This document shows positions 8,861 through 17,717 of a stretch of 62,988 nt of DNA, piece after piece. Under the pieces are notes generated by a model. That model ran no database searches. It was not told where the DNA came from and saw only the letters and a program-made list of their open reading frames with translations. Source of the DNA: Promethearchaeati archaeon. GTDB lineage: Archaea > Asgardarchaeota > Heimdallarchaeia > Heimdallarchaeales > Heimdallarchaeaceae. Both the position numbers and the translations under genes were made by a program. Where the stretch lies: assembly GCA_013166775.1 (NCBI GenBank), contig JABLTJ010000020.1:1-62988 (forward strand), written 5' to 3'. Positions within the stretch are counted from its first letter, which is position 1. Every line of letters begins with the position of its first letter.

Positions 8861-10075
8861 ATGAAAGCTGTTATTCTTGCTGGAGGAAAAGGTACTGATT
8901 TGTTTCCTTTAACCCAAACAAGGCCAAAGCCTATGATAACTCTGCTTGGGAAACCTATTCTTCAGTATTTAATTAAGGAATTGAAAGAGATTGGTTTAAC
9001 TGACATATTGATTGTTACTGGTTATAAGGGAGAACAAATTCGTGATTATTTCAAGAAGGGGAGCGATTTTGGTGTTTGTATTCACTATGCAGACCAGGGT
9101 GAAAGTATAGGTATAGAAGCTGCTCTTCTAGCTGCAGAGGATTTTGTTAAAAATGAGAGTGAATTCTTGCTTCTATTCGGAGATGTAGTTTCAGAGAAAG
9201 GATTAATGCTAAGGGCACTGAATGCTTTTGAGAACACTCAAGCTGATATGACCATGACTCTTACTCTCCAAGGAGACACTGGAGATTTTGGTATGGTTGA
9301 TATTGATTCAATGGGGATGGTTAAGAAGGCAGGCATTAAGAAAGCAGATCCGCAGTCTCAAAGCAATTATGTAGATGCCGGATGCTTCGTAATTAGAACT
9401 GATATATTTGAAGAAATAAAGAATAAAGCAACTTTGAGTCAAGCAATAAACAATAGAATTGAAAAGGGAGATAAAGTAGCTGCTGCTATTTGGGAGAAAG
9501 ATTGGATAGATATAGGAAAACCATGGAACATTATTGAAGCTAATAAATTATTACTTTCCAAACTTACCGTATCTAAAATTGCAAAGGATGTTTACATATC
9601 ATCCAATGTTGAGCTAAAAAACGTTGTAATAATTGATGAAAATACCGAAATCAGTTCTGGAACAGTCTTAAATGGTCCATTATACATTGGACCAAACAGT
9701 TACATTGGAAATAACGTTTTAATTAGAAATCATTGCTCTATTGGGAAGGGATCGATTGTCGGTTTTGGTAGTGAAATTAAGAACTCTGTTTTGTTTGATG
9801 AATCAAAAGTTTATCGCTTATGTTACGTTGGAGACAGTGTAATTGGTCAGAATAGTGTCCTTTCGTCTGGAGTGATTACAGTAAACACAGAAACGCCTAA
9901 AAAAGAAGTAATAATGAACATAAACGGAGAAAAAATGAATACAGGCTTAATGAAACTTGGTGCTATTGTGGGAGATAATTGTGAAATCGGTGTTAATACA
10001 CTAATACTGCCTGGTCGGAAAATTGCATCGGGTTCCACCATTGCTCCAGGATCAATAATTAAAGAAGACTCTTAA
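8861..10075 (+). CDS. Sugar-1-phosphate nucleotidyltransferase with C-terminal left-handed beta-helix, altered active site
   Basis: 404 residues: an N-terminal nucleotidyltransferase domain (1 to about 225) and hexapeptide-repeat beta-helix from about 240 to the end, the plan of archaeal GlmU-like and GDP-mannose pyrophosphorylase-like proteins. The substrate-contact segments LFGDVV, DAGCFVIRTD and WIDIGKPW are present, and Lys23 of the RPKPM segment is kept. The signature normally read as GxGTRL is GKGTDL here: the catalytic Arg is Asp13. That change suggests reduced or altered catalysis or a regulatory subunit. It lies near a GT-C-like gene and an epimerase gene, in line with surface-glycan synthesis. 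Which sugar it uses cannot be told. Confidence 0.85.
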   Translation: MKAVILAGGKGTDLFPLTQTRPKPMITLLGKPILQYLIKELKEIGLTDILIVTGYKGEQIRDYFKKGSDFGVCIHYADQGESIGIEAALLAAEDFVKNESEFLLLFGDVVSEKGLMLRALNAFENTQADMTMTLTLQGDTGDFGMVDIDSMGMVKKAGIKKADPQSQSNYVDAGCFVIRTDIFEEIKNKATLSQAINNRIEKGDKVAAAIWEKDWIDIGKPWNIIEANKLLLSKLTVSKIAKDVYISSNVELKNVVIIDENTEISSGTVLNGPLYIGPNSYIGNNVLIRNHCSIGKGSIVGFGSEIKNSVLFDESKVYRLCYVGDSVIGQNSVLSSGVITVNTETPKKEVIMNINGEKMNTGLMKLGAIVGDNCEIGVNTLILPGRKIASGSTIAPGSIIKEDS

Positions 10076-10143
10076 TTAAGTAGGAAATAACAGAAATAAA
10101 AGAAAAAGAGAGAAATCTTCATAGAACTTTAGCTTCTTGTGAT

Positions 10144-10419
10144 TCAATAATCAAAGTCTGTAATCTCAAGAAGTGTTATGATCTGTAGTAGCATTGTTCT
10201 TGCGTGAGCAGGACAATTTGGATCTTGAGATATTTCATCTAAGATTTCGATTGCATTATTTGCTTTTACTGCTAGACTTAATTCTGAATCTGGTTCTCGA
10301 ATTATCTCTAGTGAGTTTAATGCTGCTCTTCTAATGTTTCTAGGAACAGTTGTATCTTCACTTATTCTCTCTAAAAGATGAACTGCTTCGTTTATCTGTT
10401 CGAGGGTATCATCGCTCAT
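10144..10419 (-). CDS. UPF0147 family protein
   Basis: 91 residues, all-helical by pattern, with the conserved archaeal segments VPRNIRRAAL and CPAHARTMLLQ. UPF0147 is a small archaeal family without an assigned function; the two internal repeats suggest a helical-repeat fold. The start is well marked: GAGGTG lies seven bases ahead of the ATG on the minus strand (about 10425-10430). It is a single-gene unit, divergent from the next gene. Confidence 0.9.
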   Translation of the reverse strand: MSDDTLEQINEAVHLLERISEDTTVPRNIRRAALNSLEIIREPDSELSLAVKANNAIEILDEISQDPNCPAHARTMLLQIITLLEITDFDY

Positions 10420-10523
10420 TTTAGCACCTCAATAAAAAGTTGTGTCCAAATCATGACTGTTTCTTTATTTTTTAATGATTTCGGTAGAAGAAAATATTAT
10501 TTTCAAAAAAAACAGTTAAAAGT

Positions 10524-12455
10524 ATGAAATACCATAAGCAAATTTATAAGATTCAAAACGGTTTTTCGCGTATGGTGGAAAAGAAAGAGGAGCAAGTTAG
10601 AAAGTTTTCCAGATGGCTTTTACCACTATTTATAGGTTTATTAAGCATTTTAATTCGTATTCCTAAATTACCATACATTTACGGTTATGATGGATTTGAA
10701 GTTATTTGGATGGCTTTTGCAATCAATAATGGTGCTTTAGTCAGTGATCATACATGGCTTATTCACCCTCTTTCGTACTTTGGTTTCTACCCATTTTCTC
10801 AATATCCTATTGCACTTCCATTATTATTAGCTGGATTGCTTTCAATAAATATATCATTATCAGTCTCAATAGTTATGGTTGATTTCTTACTGACAATTGT
10901 GTGTGCAATTGGTGCATATAAGCTTTCAAGTTTACTTTTTAGGAAAGAAATTTTTAGAAATTTGTTTCTTATAATGGTTTTATTCGGTAGTAAAGATTTC
11001 TACAATTATACTTACTTTTCTCTACATCCCAGAGGTGTACTATTGGCTTTATCTTTTTGGTTTCTTTATTATCTTCTGAAGTTTAAAGAGGAGGAGAGTA
11101 TAAAAAACAAAATATTCTCAATTATTAAGATTTTAGTAGTTTTTACTTTAATGGTTTTAAGTTATAGAATTTCAGTTATGTACTTACTTTACTTAATTCC
11201 ATTTGTTTTCCAAATAATTGTATCTTCAGAGAGAATCAAGAGGTTTACAAAGAAAATTATAGAAAACCGAATAACGGAGGTATTCTTTTTACTCTTATCG
11301 ATTGGAATGATGGTGTTAGGTTTTATAATAACACCAGATTTTGATGTATCGTTGTGGTCTCCCATATCTGATAGTAGAGAAACTACATCTCAAATTATTT
11401 CACTGGGGATGGTTTATTTTTCAAATCTTGGTGTATTGTTGATATTCCTTCCAATTGGATTGCTTTCCATCTTTTTCTCAAGGAAGGAGGTTGATTTTGA
11501 TAGAAGACCATTTCTACTCGTAATTGTGAGCCTCATAGCTCTATCTTGGAAAATTCCTGTGTACTCGATTGTTCTTTTCTTACCAATCTATGTATGGATA
11601 AGCGTTTTAGGAATAAAACAAAGCGTATCGTTTTTGAGAAAAAAAGGTTGCTCGAATAAATTTTCATTCCTTTTATGTGCTTCAATTGTAGGTTTATCAG
11701 CAGTTGTAGTGCATGTTATCTACATTTCAATCATAGTTTATGTTAGGATTACATATTTTGTTGTACTAGTAGCGATTGGGGGATATGGGTTATTTTTCAT
11801 AGTGAAAAGATATTTGTTTGGTTTCAAAAGAATGCAATGGGTTTTAGTTTTTATGTTTATTATACTCACAAGTAATATATTATTTCTTCAAACAGCGTAC
11901 GAAGGTCAAGAGAATTATGCTAGTTTGTGGATTGCCCCATACTCACTAAATTACTCCCAGAATCATATCACAAATGATGAACTTCTTGTCATAGAATATA
12001 TAAAATCTGAAGGAATTAATGGAACTATTCTAACATCTTCAACTACTCTATCTAGACGTATAGGTGGAGCTGGATTTTTACCTACGATTCCAGGTTATCA
12101 CACTGAACACCCTCTTTATTACGGATGGATACCTGCAGATTTAGTTATCAATAATACCTATTTCAGTTTCTATGGTTTTGTTGAAACATTTAGTTTAGTT
12201 TACAATGGTTCCTCATACGAAGATCAGGTTTTATCTCAAATTAGAGGGTTGAATATTACTCGATCATACACAATTGATACTCTTGTTTCACTCAATATCC
12301 AGTATATCGTTGCAATAAAAAATACAAGTAACGATACAATATATCCTTACTTATTTCATCCCTATGGGCGCACAGATTATTTCATTTTTGAATCTTTGAA
12401 TAATTTAGCACCTTCTTTTAACACAAGTTTTCTTGCTGTTTGGAAAATTTACTAA
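10524..12455 (+). CDS. GT-C-like multi-pass membrane glycosyltransferase (putative)
   Basis: 643 residues with about 11-13 predicted helices followed by a roughly 170-residue soluble C-terminal domain that faces outside and carries several N-x-S/T sites. An acidic motif in the first outer loop (GYDGFEV, about residue 54) sits where dolichol-phosphate-sugar-dependent GT-C enzymes of the PMT/ArnT/AglB type have their catalytic Asp or Glu. The overall plan fits such an enzyme, but I cannot assign donor or acceptor. The start could also be the ATG for Met17, since the first 16 residues are not obviously conserved. It is convergent with the epimerase gene, with only 58 bases between them. Confidence 0.6.
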   Translation: MKYHKQIYKIQNGFSRMVEKKEEQVRKFSRWLLPLFIGLLSILIRIPKLPYIYGYDGFEVIWMAFAINNGALVSDHTWLIHPLSYFGFYPFSQYPIALPLLLAGLLSINISLSVSIVMVDFLLTIVCAIGAYKLSSLLFRKEIFRNLFLIMVLFGSKDFYNYTYFSLHPRGVLLALSFWFLYYLLKFKEEESIKNKIFSIIKILVVFTLMVLSYRISVMYLLYLIPFVFQIIVSSERIKRFTKKIIENRITEVFFLLLSIGMMVLGFIITPDFDVSLWSPISDSRETTSQIISLGMVYFSNLGVLLIFLPIGLLSIFFSRKEVDFDRRPFLLVIVSLIALSWKIPVYSIVLFLPIYVWISVLGIKQSVSFLRKKGCSNKFSFLLCASIVGLSAVVVHVIYISIIVYVRITYFVVLVAIGGYGLFFIVKRYLFGFKRMQWVLVFMFIILTSNILFLQTAYEGQENYASLWIAPYSLNYSQNHITNDELLVIEYIKSEGINGTILTSSTTLSRRIGGAGFLPTIPGYHTEHPLYYGWIPADLVINNTYFSFYGFVETFSLVYNGSSYEDQVLSQIRGLNITRSYTIDTLVSLNIQYIVAIKNTSNDTIYPYLFHPYGRTDYFIFESLNNLAPSFNTSFLAVWKIY

Positions 12456-12513
12456 TTCAATCCTCGAAAAAGAGTAACTAAAAGAAGAATATTGTCACAT
12501 CGGAGTCAAATAA

Positions 12514-13458
12514 TCAAGTTTGTGATAACCATTCCAGATACATTTCTATTCCTTTATTAAGAGATATTTTTGGAGCCCATCCTAATTGTTTCAGTTTAGT
12601 AACATCAGGCGAAACAAAAGAAACATCCCCTTCCCAGCCCCTTTTTTCATTAGTAAAAGAGTACTTTACATTTTTAATTCCCAATATCTTAGTGACTGTT
12701 TCAGCTATGTCGACTACTTTAATTGCCTTAGCAGAACTTACATTATAAACATCAAAACCTCTTGTATTTAATTGATAGAGCATATTGAATGCATCTATTG
12801 TATCTTCAATATAAAGATAAGATTTGGTTTGGTTACCATCTCCTAGTATATCCAGTTTTGAAGGATTTGTTTTTAGTTTATTGTAGAAATCATACATCAC
12901 ACCGCGTTTAGACCTAGGTCCGTATATGTTTCCTAGACGTAAGGAAACGATATCTAGACCATATAATGAAGAATAACTTGAACAATACATCTCGGCTGCC
13001 GCTTTAGCAGAACCATAAATACTAATAGGTTTCAGTGGGTAATCTTCTGGAGTTGGAGAAGCTGCTAATTCTCCATAAACAGTTCCTCCCGATCCTGCAA
13101 AAACTAGATTCTGAATATCTTTTTTCCTCATCAATTCCAGAATGTTGAATGTTCCTACTGTGTTAACGCTGAAATCAAATTCAGGTTCCTCTACACTTTT
13201 TTTCACATCGGATTGAGCTGCTAAATGGAAAATTGAATCAAATTCCAGTGGGATAGATAATAGAAGTTCCAAGTTTCTAATATCGTATTGGTAGAAAGTT
13301 GCTTTCTTTTCTTCCAAATGTTGTTCTAAAAATTTTGTTGATGTATTACCTGATAAATTGTCTACAACTATTACAAAAAAACCTTGATCAACTAGTAAAT
13401 CAATAAGATGTGAACCTATGAATCCACATCCTCCAGTTACTAGTACATTTTTTTCCAT
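12514..13458 (-). CDS. NAD-dependent sugar-nucleotide epimerase/dehydratase, GalE-like
   Basis: About 314 residues, normal for extended short-chain dehydrogenases. The Rossmann nucleotide-binding motif TGGCGFIG is near the N-terminus, an acidic residue in VVDNLSG binds the NAD ribose, and the catalytic Tyr-x3-Lys is in IYGSAK with the partner segment GSGGTVYG. It probably interconverts UDP- or dTDP-linked sugars. I chose the ATG at 13458, which starts directly before the Rossmann fold; a longer frame from 13512 would overlap the upstream gene's end and add 18 unrelated residues. It follows the cysteine desulfurase gene by 16 bases. The sugar specificity is unknown. Confidence 0.85.
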   Translation of the reverse strand: MEKNVLVTGGCGFIGSHLIDLLVDQGFFVIVVDNLSGNTSTKFLEQHLEEKKATFYQYDIRNLELLLSIPLEFDSIFHLAAQSDVKKSVEEPEFDFSVNTVGTFNILELMRKKDIQNLVFAGSGGTVYGELAASPTPEDYPLKPISIYGSAKAAAEMYCSSYSSLYGLDIVSLRLGNIYGPRSKRGVMYDFYNKLKTNPSKLDILGDGNQTKSYLYIEDTIDAFNMLYQLNTRGFDVYNVSSAKAIKVVDIAETVTKILGIKNVKYSFTNEKRGWEGDVSFVSPDVTKLKQLGWAPKISLNKGIEMYLEWLSQT

Positions 13459-13474
13459 TTGGGAACAACCTATT

Positions 13475-14740
13475 TCATTCAATTGCTTTTGCAAAATCTT
13501 CAAGTGCTCCAAGGAATATTTCTATTTCATTAGCTGTATTGTAAATGTAGAGAGAAGCTCTTACAACCCCTTCTCCTTTATTTGGTTTTATCCCTATTTG
13601 ATATTGGAACGGGTGAACGCACATATTTCCTGATCTCATCAAAATTTTATGATTTGGAATCATCTCATTGAAATACTCTACGATATCATTGTGATTAACA
13701 GCATCAGATTTTGGACGAAAAGATACAAGAGCAGCTCTCTGTTTGTAGTCTAATGGCCCTAGTACTTCAAATTTGTCAAGTTCTAGAATACCTTCAAGTA
13801 ATTTTTTTGAGAAGCTTAATTCGCGATTATGAACATTATCCATACCGATGTTCGTCAAATAATCTACCGCAGCTCCTGCTCCTAACATACCTCCATAGTT
13901 CTGTAATCCTGCTTCAAATTTATGAGGTGGTGGAAGGTATTTTGGTATCACTTTGTTTCCTTCATAGACAACATCTTCGATGACATCTCCTCCAACCATA
14001 AACATATCCAATGATTCTAAGAGCTCATATTTACCATAAAGTACTCCAATTCCAGTTGGACCACATGCTTTATGCACACTCAACACACAGAAATCCACAT
14101 CAATGTCTCGAACATCTAGCTTCTGATGTGGAGCATATTGAGCCTCATCAGAGATTACTAAAGCATCATGCTCATGAGCAATCTTGACTACTTCCTTTAG
14201 TGGAGCAACTGTGCCAGTAAGATTAGAAGCATGAACAAATGATACAATCTTTGTTTTATCATCGATTTTTTCTTCAAAGTCAGCGGGATTAAGTGTCCCG
14301 TCTTCTCTAGCTTCTACTAACCTAAGCTCGCTTCCTGTCTCTTTACACCTTTTGAAGAAAGGAAGCATTCCACTATGATGTTCTAGAGTTGTTGTAACAA
14401 CATTTTCATCTTTTTCCAAGGGTATTGTTGCTGCTACAAGATTCAGACCTTCAGTCGCGTTCCTAGTCCAAATTATCTCATTTGAACTTTCAGCATGTAT
14501 GAAATTAGTAATCTTATCTCTTGCTTCTTCTGTGAGTAAACTTGTTTCTACTCCAAGACTATGAGTAGATCTTCCAGCGCCACCACATGCACCAAGATAT
14601 TTGTAGTAATATTCCATTGCTTTCCAAACTTGAACTGGCTTAAGTGCCATACAAGCTGAATCAAAATAAATCAAACTTTTTCCATCATAAAGCTCACTTA
14701 GAACAGGGAAATCTTTTCTTATCCGAGACCATATAACCAT
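13475..14740 (-). CDS. Class V aminotransferase family cysteine desulfurase, SufS/Csd-like
   Basis: 421 residues, the expected length. The PLP-binding lysine is in SVHKACGPTGIG, the cofactor-stacking His in LEHHSG, and the catalytic Cys in RSGNMCVHPF, matching the R-x-G-x2-C loop of SufS-type enzymes. It removes sulfur from cysteine for Fe-S clusters or thio-modification; selenocysteine lyase activity is possible within this family. GGTGA lies ahead of the ATG. The small Cys-containing gene 12 bases upstream is probably in the same operon and may be a sulfur acceptor or regulator (inference). Confidence 0.9.
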   Translation of the reverse strand: MVIWSRIRKDFPVLSELYDGKSLIYFDSACMALKPVQVWKAMEYYYKYLGACGGAGRSTHSLGVETSLLTEEARDKITNFIHAESSNEIIWTRNATEGLNLVAATIPLEKDENVVTTTLEHHSGMLPFFKRCKETGSELRLVEAREDGTLNPADFEEKIDDKTKIVSFVHASNLTGTVAPLKEVVKIAHEHDALVISDEAQYAPHQKLDVRDIDVDFCVLSVHKACGPTGIGVLYGKYELLESLDMFMVGGDVIEDVVYEGNKVIPKYLPPPHKFEAGLQNYGGMLGAGAAVDYLTNIGMDNVHNRELSFSKKLLEGILELDKFEVLGPLDYKQRAALVSFRPKSDAVNHNDIVEYFNEMIPNHKILMRSGNMCVHPFQYQIGIKPNKGEGVVRASLYIYNTANEIEIFLGALEDFAKAIE

Positions 14741-14752
14741 TAAATCACCACT

Positions 14753-14998
14753 CTATGCATTTTCATTAAGGCTGGATATTAGTTTCCAGATAAAACCTGT
14801 TGATGACCACTCTCGTTCTACAACACCTTGTTCAACAAGTTCTTTTCCTGCTAAAATAACATCACCACCAGATGTACACCCTGCGCATATATCAGGGAAT
14901 AAATCTCGCATAGCCATTATTTCTTTTGTTGTTGCAGGATTTTGTTTCTTCAGAATAGCGAGTATGCATTCAACATTTCGTTCCTTAAAGCTGCTCAT
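14753..14998 (-). CDS. Small winged-helix-like protein with CxxC motif
   Basis: 81 residues. The first half reads like a winged helix-turn-helix (NPATTKEIMAMRDLFP), followed by DICAGCTSGGDVILAG, which holds a Cys-x2-Cys pair, and a wing-like end. It is the first gene of a two-gene unit with the cysteine desulfurase, 12 bases ahead. I do not recognise a family. The pairing suggests a sulfur carrier, Fe-S sensor or repressor for the desulfurase; none of these is shown by sequence. Confidence 0.65.
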   Translation of the reverse strand: MSSFKERNVECILAILKKQNPATTKEIMAMRDLFPDICAGCTSGGDVILAGKELVEQGVVEREWSSTGFIWKLISSLNENA

Positions 14999-15062
14999 AT
15001 TATCAGTAATCTAGTTTTAGTCAGTAATTTAAATTATTCTACTAAATACTAATGACTTGTCC

Positions 15063-15980
15063 CTAACTTGAAAGAAAATCTGACAAAGATTTTTGTCCTT
15101 TCAATTTAAGAGGAACTTCAGAGAATGAGATCGAATGGCCAATCATTTTTGAGAGATTTGAGACATAGTAACTATTATTAACTCTAGTTATTGCAAGTTT
15201 TCCTTTTATCCCTACGAGCTCTCCAGTAATCTGCCTGGTTTTTTCGATTTCATTTAAAATTGGGTTTACATCGAGAGAAGAGATTTCTCCATAGTATGAA
15301 GAAAGCTCTGTTTCTTTGTACAATAATTCAGATTCTTGTAAATCATAATCCGTTTTCTCTAAATAAGTAACAACATTGTCTTTGAGTTCCCTGAATTCAG
15401 GTAGTGATCTAGAAAGATTATAGTTCAATTTCCGTGCTTTTTGTGATTTTCTGATAGTCTGAGGAATATTTAGCACTTGTGATATTTCTTTCTCGATTTT
15501 TCTTGCTTCTAAACCATTTTTTGCTTTGAATATCTCAATAGCAACATCAGCACCTTGATTCATCCAACGTTTTAATGGATTGAAAGAAACACCAACCTTT
15601 ACATTATTCGCAATTAACGCCAAATAAACTGAGCAAGGATGTGAAACACAATATTCATAAGCTTCCGAATTTTGAGCACAATTTCCATATGGTTTCGAAG
15701 CGTCACAAAGCAAAAAACACTTTTCAAAATCGTTTTGTTCGCAAGTATAACATCGTACGTATTGTTCGTTAGTGAAATTAGAACAGAGATAGTATTTCTC
15801 CTTGTTAATTGAATGCCCTATGCAGATTTTTTCTTTAAACATTGTTACATTAAATGAATCTTTAGCTTGGAGAGGTTTTTTGTATACTTCTTCAGGATTT
15901 TCTTTAAGGTTGCGTAAAAAGAGAAAAACATATGGAGGAGTAAAAGGATTCCATTTGATAGCCATTAGGTGTTCTTTCAA
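15063..15980 (-). CDS. DUF2797 family protein
   Basis: About 305 residues. The N-terminal third has a cluster of cysteines (CYTC, KCFLLC, NCAQN, EYC, HPC) that probably binds zinc, then a central block VYLALIANNVKVGVSFNPL with RWMNQGAD, typical of DUF2797 and resembling the start of a GIY-YIG fold. The C-terminal third is less conserved. I prefer the TTG at 15980, preceded by GGAG six bases upstream, over a GTG at 15992 or ATG at 15965. It follows the FAU-1-type gene closely, so the two are probably co-transcribed. The family's function is not known; a nucleic-acid role would fit the fold. Confidence 0.75.
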   Translation of the reverse strand: MKEHLMAIKWNPFTPPYVFLFLRNLKENPEEVYKKPLQAKDSFNVTMFKEKICIGHSINKEKYYLCSNFTNEQYVRCYTCEQNDFEKCFLLCDASKPYGNCAQNSEAYEYCVSHPCSVYLALIANNVKVGVSFNPLKRWMNQGADVAIEIFKAKNGLEARKIEKEISQVLNIPQTIRKSQKARKLNYNLSRSLPEFRELKDNVVTYLEKTDYDLQESELLYKETELSSYYGEISSLDVNPILNEIEKTRQITGELVGIKGKLAITRVNNSYYVSNLSKMIGHSISFSEVPLKLKGQKSLSDFLSS

Positions 15981-15998
15981 TAGTATCTCCACAATTTT

Positions 15999-17435
15999 TT
16001 ATTCTGAAAGAACTATGATTTGTTCTTCTCCAGCATCAATCTTTTTCTTACAGATTTCATATATTCTGTATATTTTTTCTTTGAAATTTGATGAGATAAT
16101 ACCTTTTTCAACTAAATCATTTATTATCCCAGTATCCTTGGTTTCGGTATCACCATTTTTCTTTATTAACGTTAAACCTAAATCGATATAACGCAGTTTT
16201 CCTCCGTTTGACAGTTCAAGTGGGGTAATTATCTTAATAGTTTCTCCCAGTAATGAATCTTCACGATTGATTTTCATGTGAACGGACCAACTTCCTTCTT
16301 TAGTCATTATTGTAGATGAATCACCTTGCTGGATATCATTTTCAAGTCCATAATGTACACCTCGCGAGGATCTAAAACTTCTTTTTATTACTAAAACATC
16401 ATCAGACCAATTTAATTGTCCCAAAATTCTCTCTTGAGGTGGCGAAGTCAACCTATATTCTTCTAGATATAAGAGAGAATTTTCTGCAAAATCCCTTTCA
16501 AGAATTATCTGCTTCAGTATTGGAGATAATTTTGCTCCATCAATTTCCTTAGATATTCTTTCAGCAAAGGTTGTTGAAAGTTTCAAGTCCCTTGAATATG
16601 ACATAAACCAATGGTACATTGGTATTGTAGGAGTTACTTCATTATGCAATTCAGTTAATTTATCCTTAGCTTCCTTTACGAATAGTGCATGAGCCACGGT
16701 TTGACCTGGTTGGAGAATACCAGGACCATATGAGGATCCAGAAATTAAAAGATCAAGTTCTTCTGCACGTTGAACAAGTTGATCTATATCAGCTTGAATG
16801 CCCTCTTGCGATGCTTTAGTAGCGCTTGTTCTCATGATTAAACCATGATCTTGAGGTTTTAATTGCTTTCCAAGCGTAAATAGTGCATCTCTTTCTTGCT
16901 TAGGTAGCTTTCGGGAAACACGAACAAAATTTGCGTCTCTTTCAAGAATGACTGAATGCCCAGGAAAATGAATTACTGTTGAACAAACAGGTAATTGATC
17001 TTCAAATATATTCAGCTGTTTTATTTGAACAATTACTTTATCTCCCCTATGGAAATTTGAACCAAAAAGAATTGTATTAATATTTTCTCCTATATCAACA
17101 ACAGAAAGATTCTTTTCATGATTCACATGAACTATCTTTCCATTATACACTGCATGTATTTGAACAGGATGCTGAAGAATTATAGAATCTGGAATATTCT
17201 TATGGAGAAGAGCTGCAATAGCGGAAACATATTCTTCATCTCCCTCTATAGAAATACCATACCCATCTAGAATATCCTGAATCTCTAAATCATATGGATC
17301 TATTCTTTTCTTTATCTTTAACAGATTTGCTTGCTCAGGACTAGGCTGAACAAGATTATACTTTAGATTCTCTTTAATCAATTTTATTATTGGAACATCA
17401 TAAATACTTCTAACACGAAAAGTTGGGGAAACCAT
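15999..17435 (-). CDS. FAU-1-type RNA-binding protein (RNase E/G-like N-terminus, DUF402 C-terminus)
   Basis: 478 residues, the family length. The N-terminal 110 residues are variable; a segment from about 115 with an S1-like beta-barrel (VHVNHEKNLSVVDIG, GDKVIVQI) leads into an RNase E/G-like portion with RVSRKLPKQER, LIMRTSA and VQRAEEL. The last 150 residues match DUF402, with ITPLELSNGGKLRYIDLGL. FAU-1 of Pyrococcus binds AU-rich RNA and has been linked to 5S rRNA maturation, so an RNA-processing role is likely. The ATG has GGTG about eight bases upstream. It is followed by the DUF2797 gene and preceded by tRNA-Ser on the same strand. Confidence 0.88.
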   Translation of the reverse strand: MVSPTFRVRSIYDVPIIKLIKENLKYNLVQPSPEQANLLKIKKRIDPYDLEIQDILDGYGISIEGDEEYVSAIAALLHKNIPDSIILQHPVQIHAVYNGKIVHVNHEKNLSVVDIGENINTILFGSNFHRGDKVIVQIKQLNIFEDQLPVCSTVIHFPGHSVILERDANFVRVSRKLPKQERDALFTLGKQLKPQDHGLIMRTSATKASQEGIQADIDQLVQRAEELDLLISGSSYGPGILQPGQTVAHALFVKEAKDKLTELHNEVTPTIPMYHWFMSYSRDLKLSTTFAERISKEIDGAKLSPILKQIILERDFAENSLLYLEEYRLTSPPQERILGQLNWSDDVLVIKRSFRSSRGVHYGLENDIQQGDSSTIMTKEGSWSVHMKINREDSLLGETIKIITPLELSNGGKLRYIDLGLTLIKKNGDTETKDTGIINDLVEKGIISSNFKEKIYRIYEICKKKIDAGEEQIIVLSE

Positions 17436-17544
17436 TGCATAAACACCTTATTGGCAGATAGAACAGTATTGAATAAAAAGTTAATGAAACAAAAGTTAAG
17501 AGAAAAGATAATTTAGATTGCTAGGATATTAATTTTTCATAATT

Positions 17545-17627
17545 TGGAGCCAAGACGGGGATTTGAACCCCGGAGGCAAACGCCAGTGGTTTTCGAGACC
17601 ACCACCTTACCGCTTGGTTATCTTGGC
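17545..17627 (-). tRNA. tRNA-Ser(CGA)
   Basis: Acceptor GCCAAGA pairs perfectly with TCTTGGC. The anticodon arm GTGGT/ACCAC encloses loop CTCGAAA, giving anticodon CGA. A long variable arm with a GGC/GCC stem marks a type II tRNA, and the T arm CGGGG/CCCCG is perfect. No intron. The 3' CCA is encoded (bases 17545-17547). The discriminator base reads as U73, while archaeal serine tRNAs usually carry G73. Confidence 0.95.
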
Positions 17628-17717
17628 AATAACATTAGTTGTTTACATAAAATGCTTGATAAAAGAATTGTGAAGAATTAAAAATTCTTCGCTCTTAAGA
17701 ATTCTTAAACAAATATG

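Noticed and set aside
13459..13512. Longer N-terminus for the epimerase
   Set aside because: It would overlap the cysteine desulfurase gene and add residues before a Rossmann fold that already starts at the ATG at 13458.
15063..15980. Calling the DUF2797 protein a GIY-YIG nuclease
   Set aside because: Only the start of the fold is suggested by sequence and the catalytic residues cannot be confirmed by eye.
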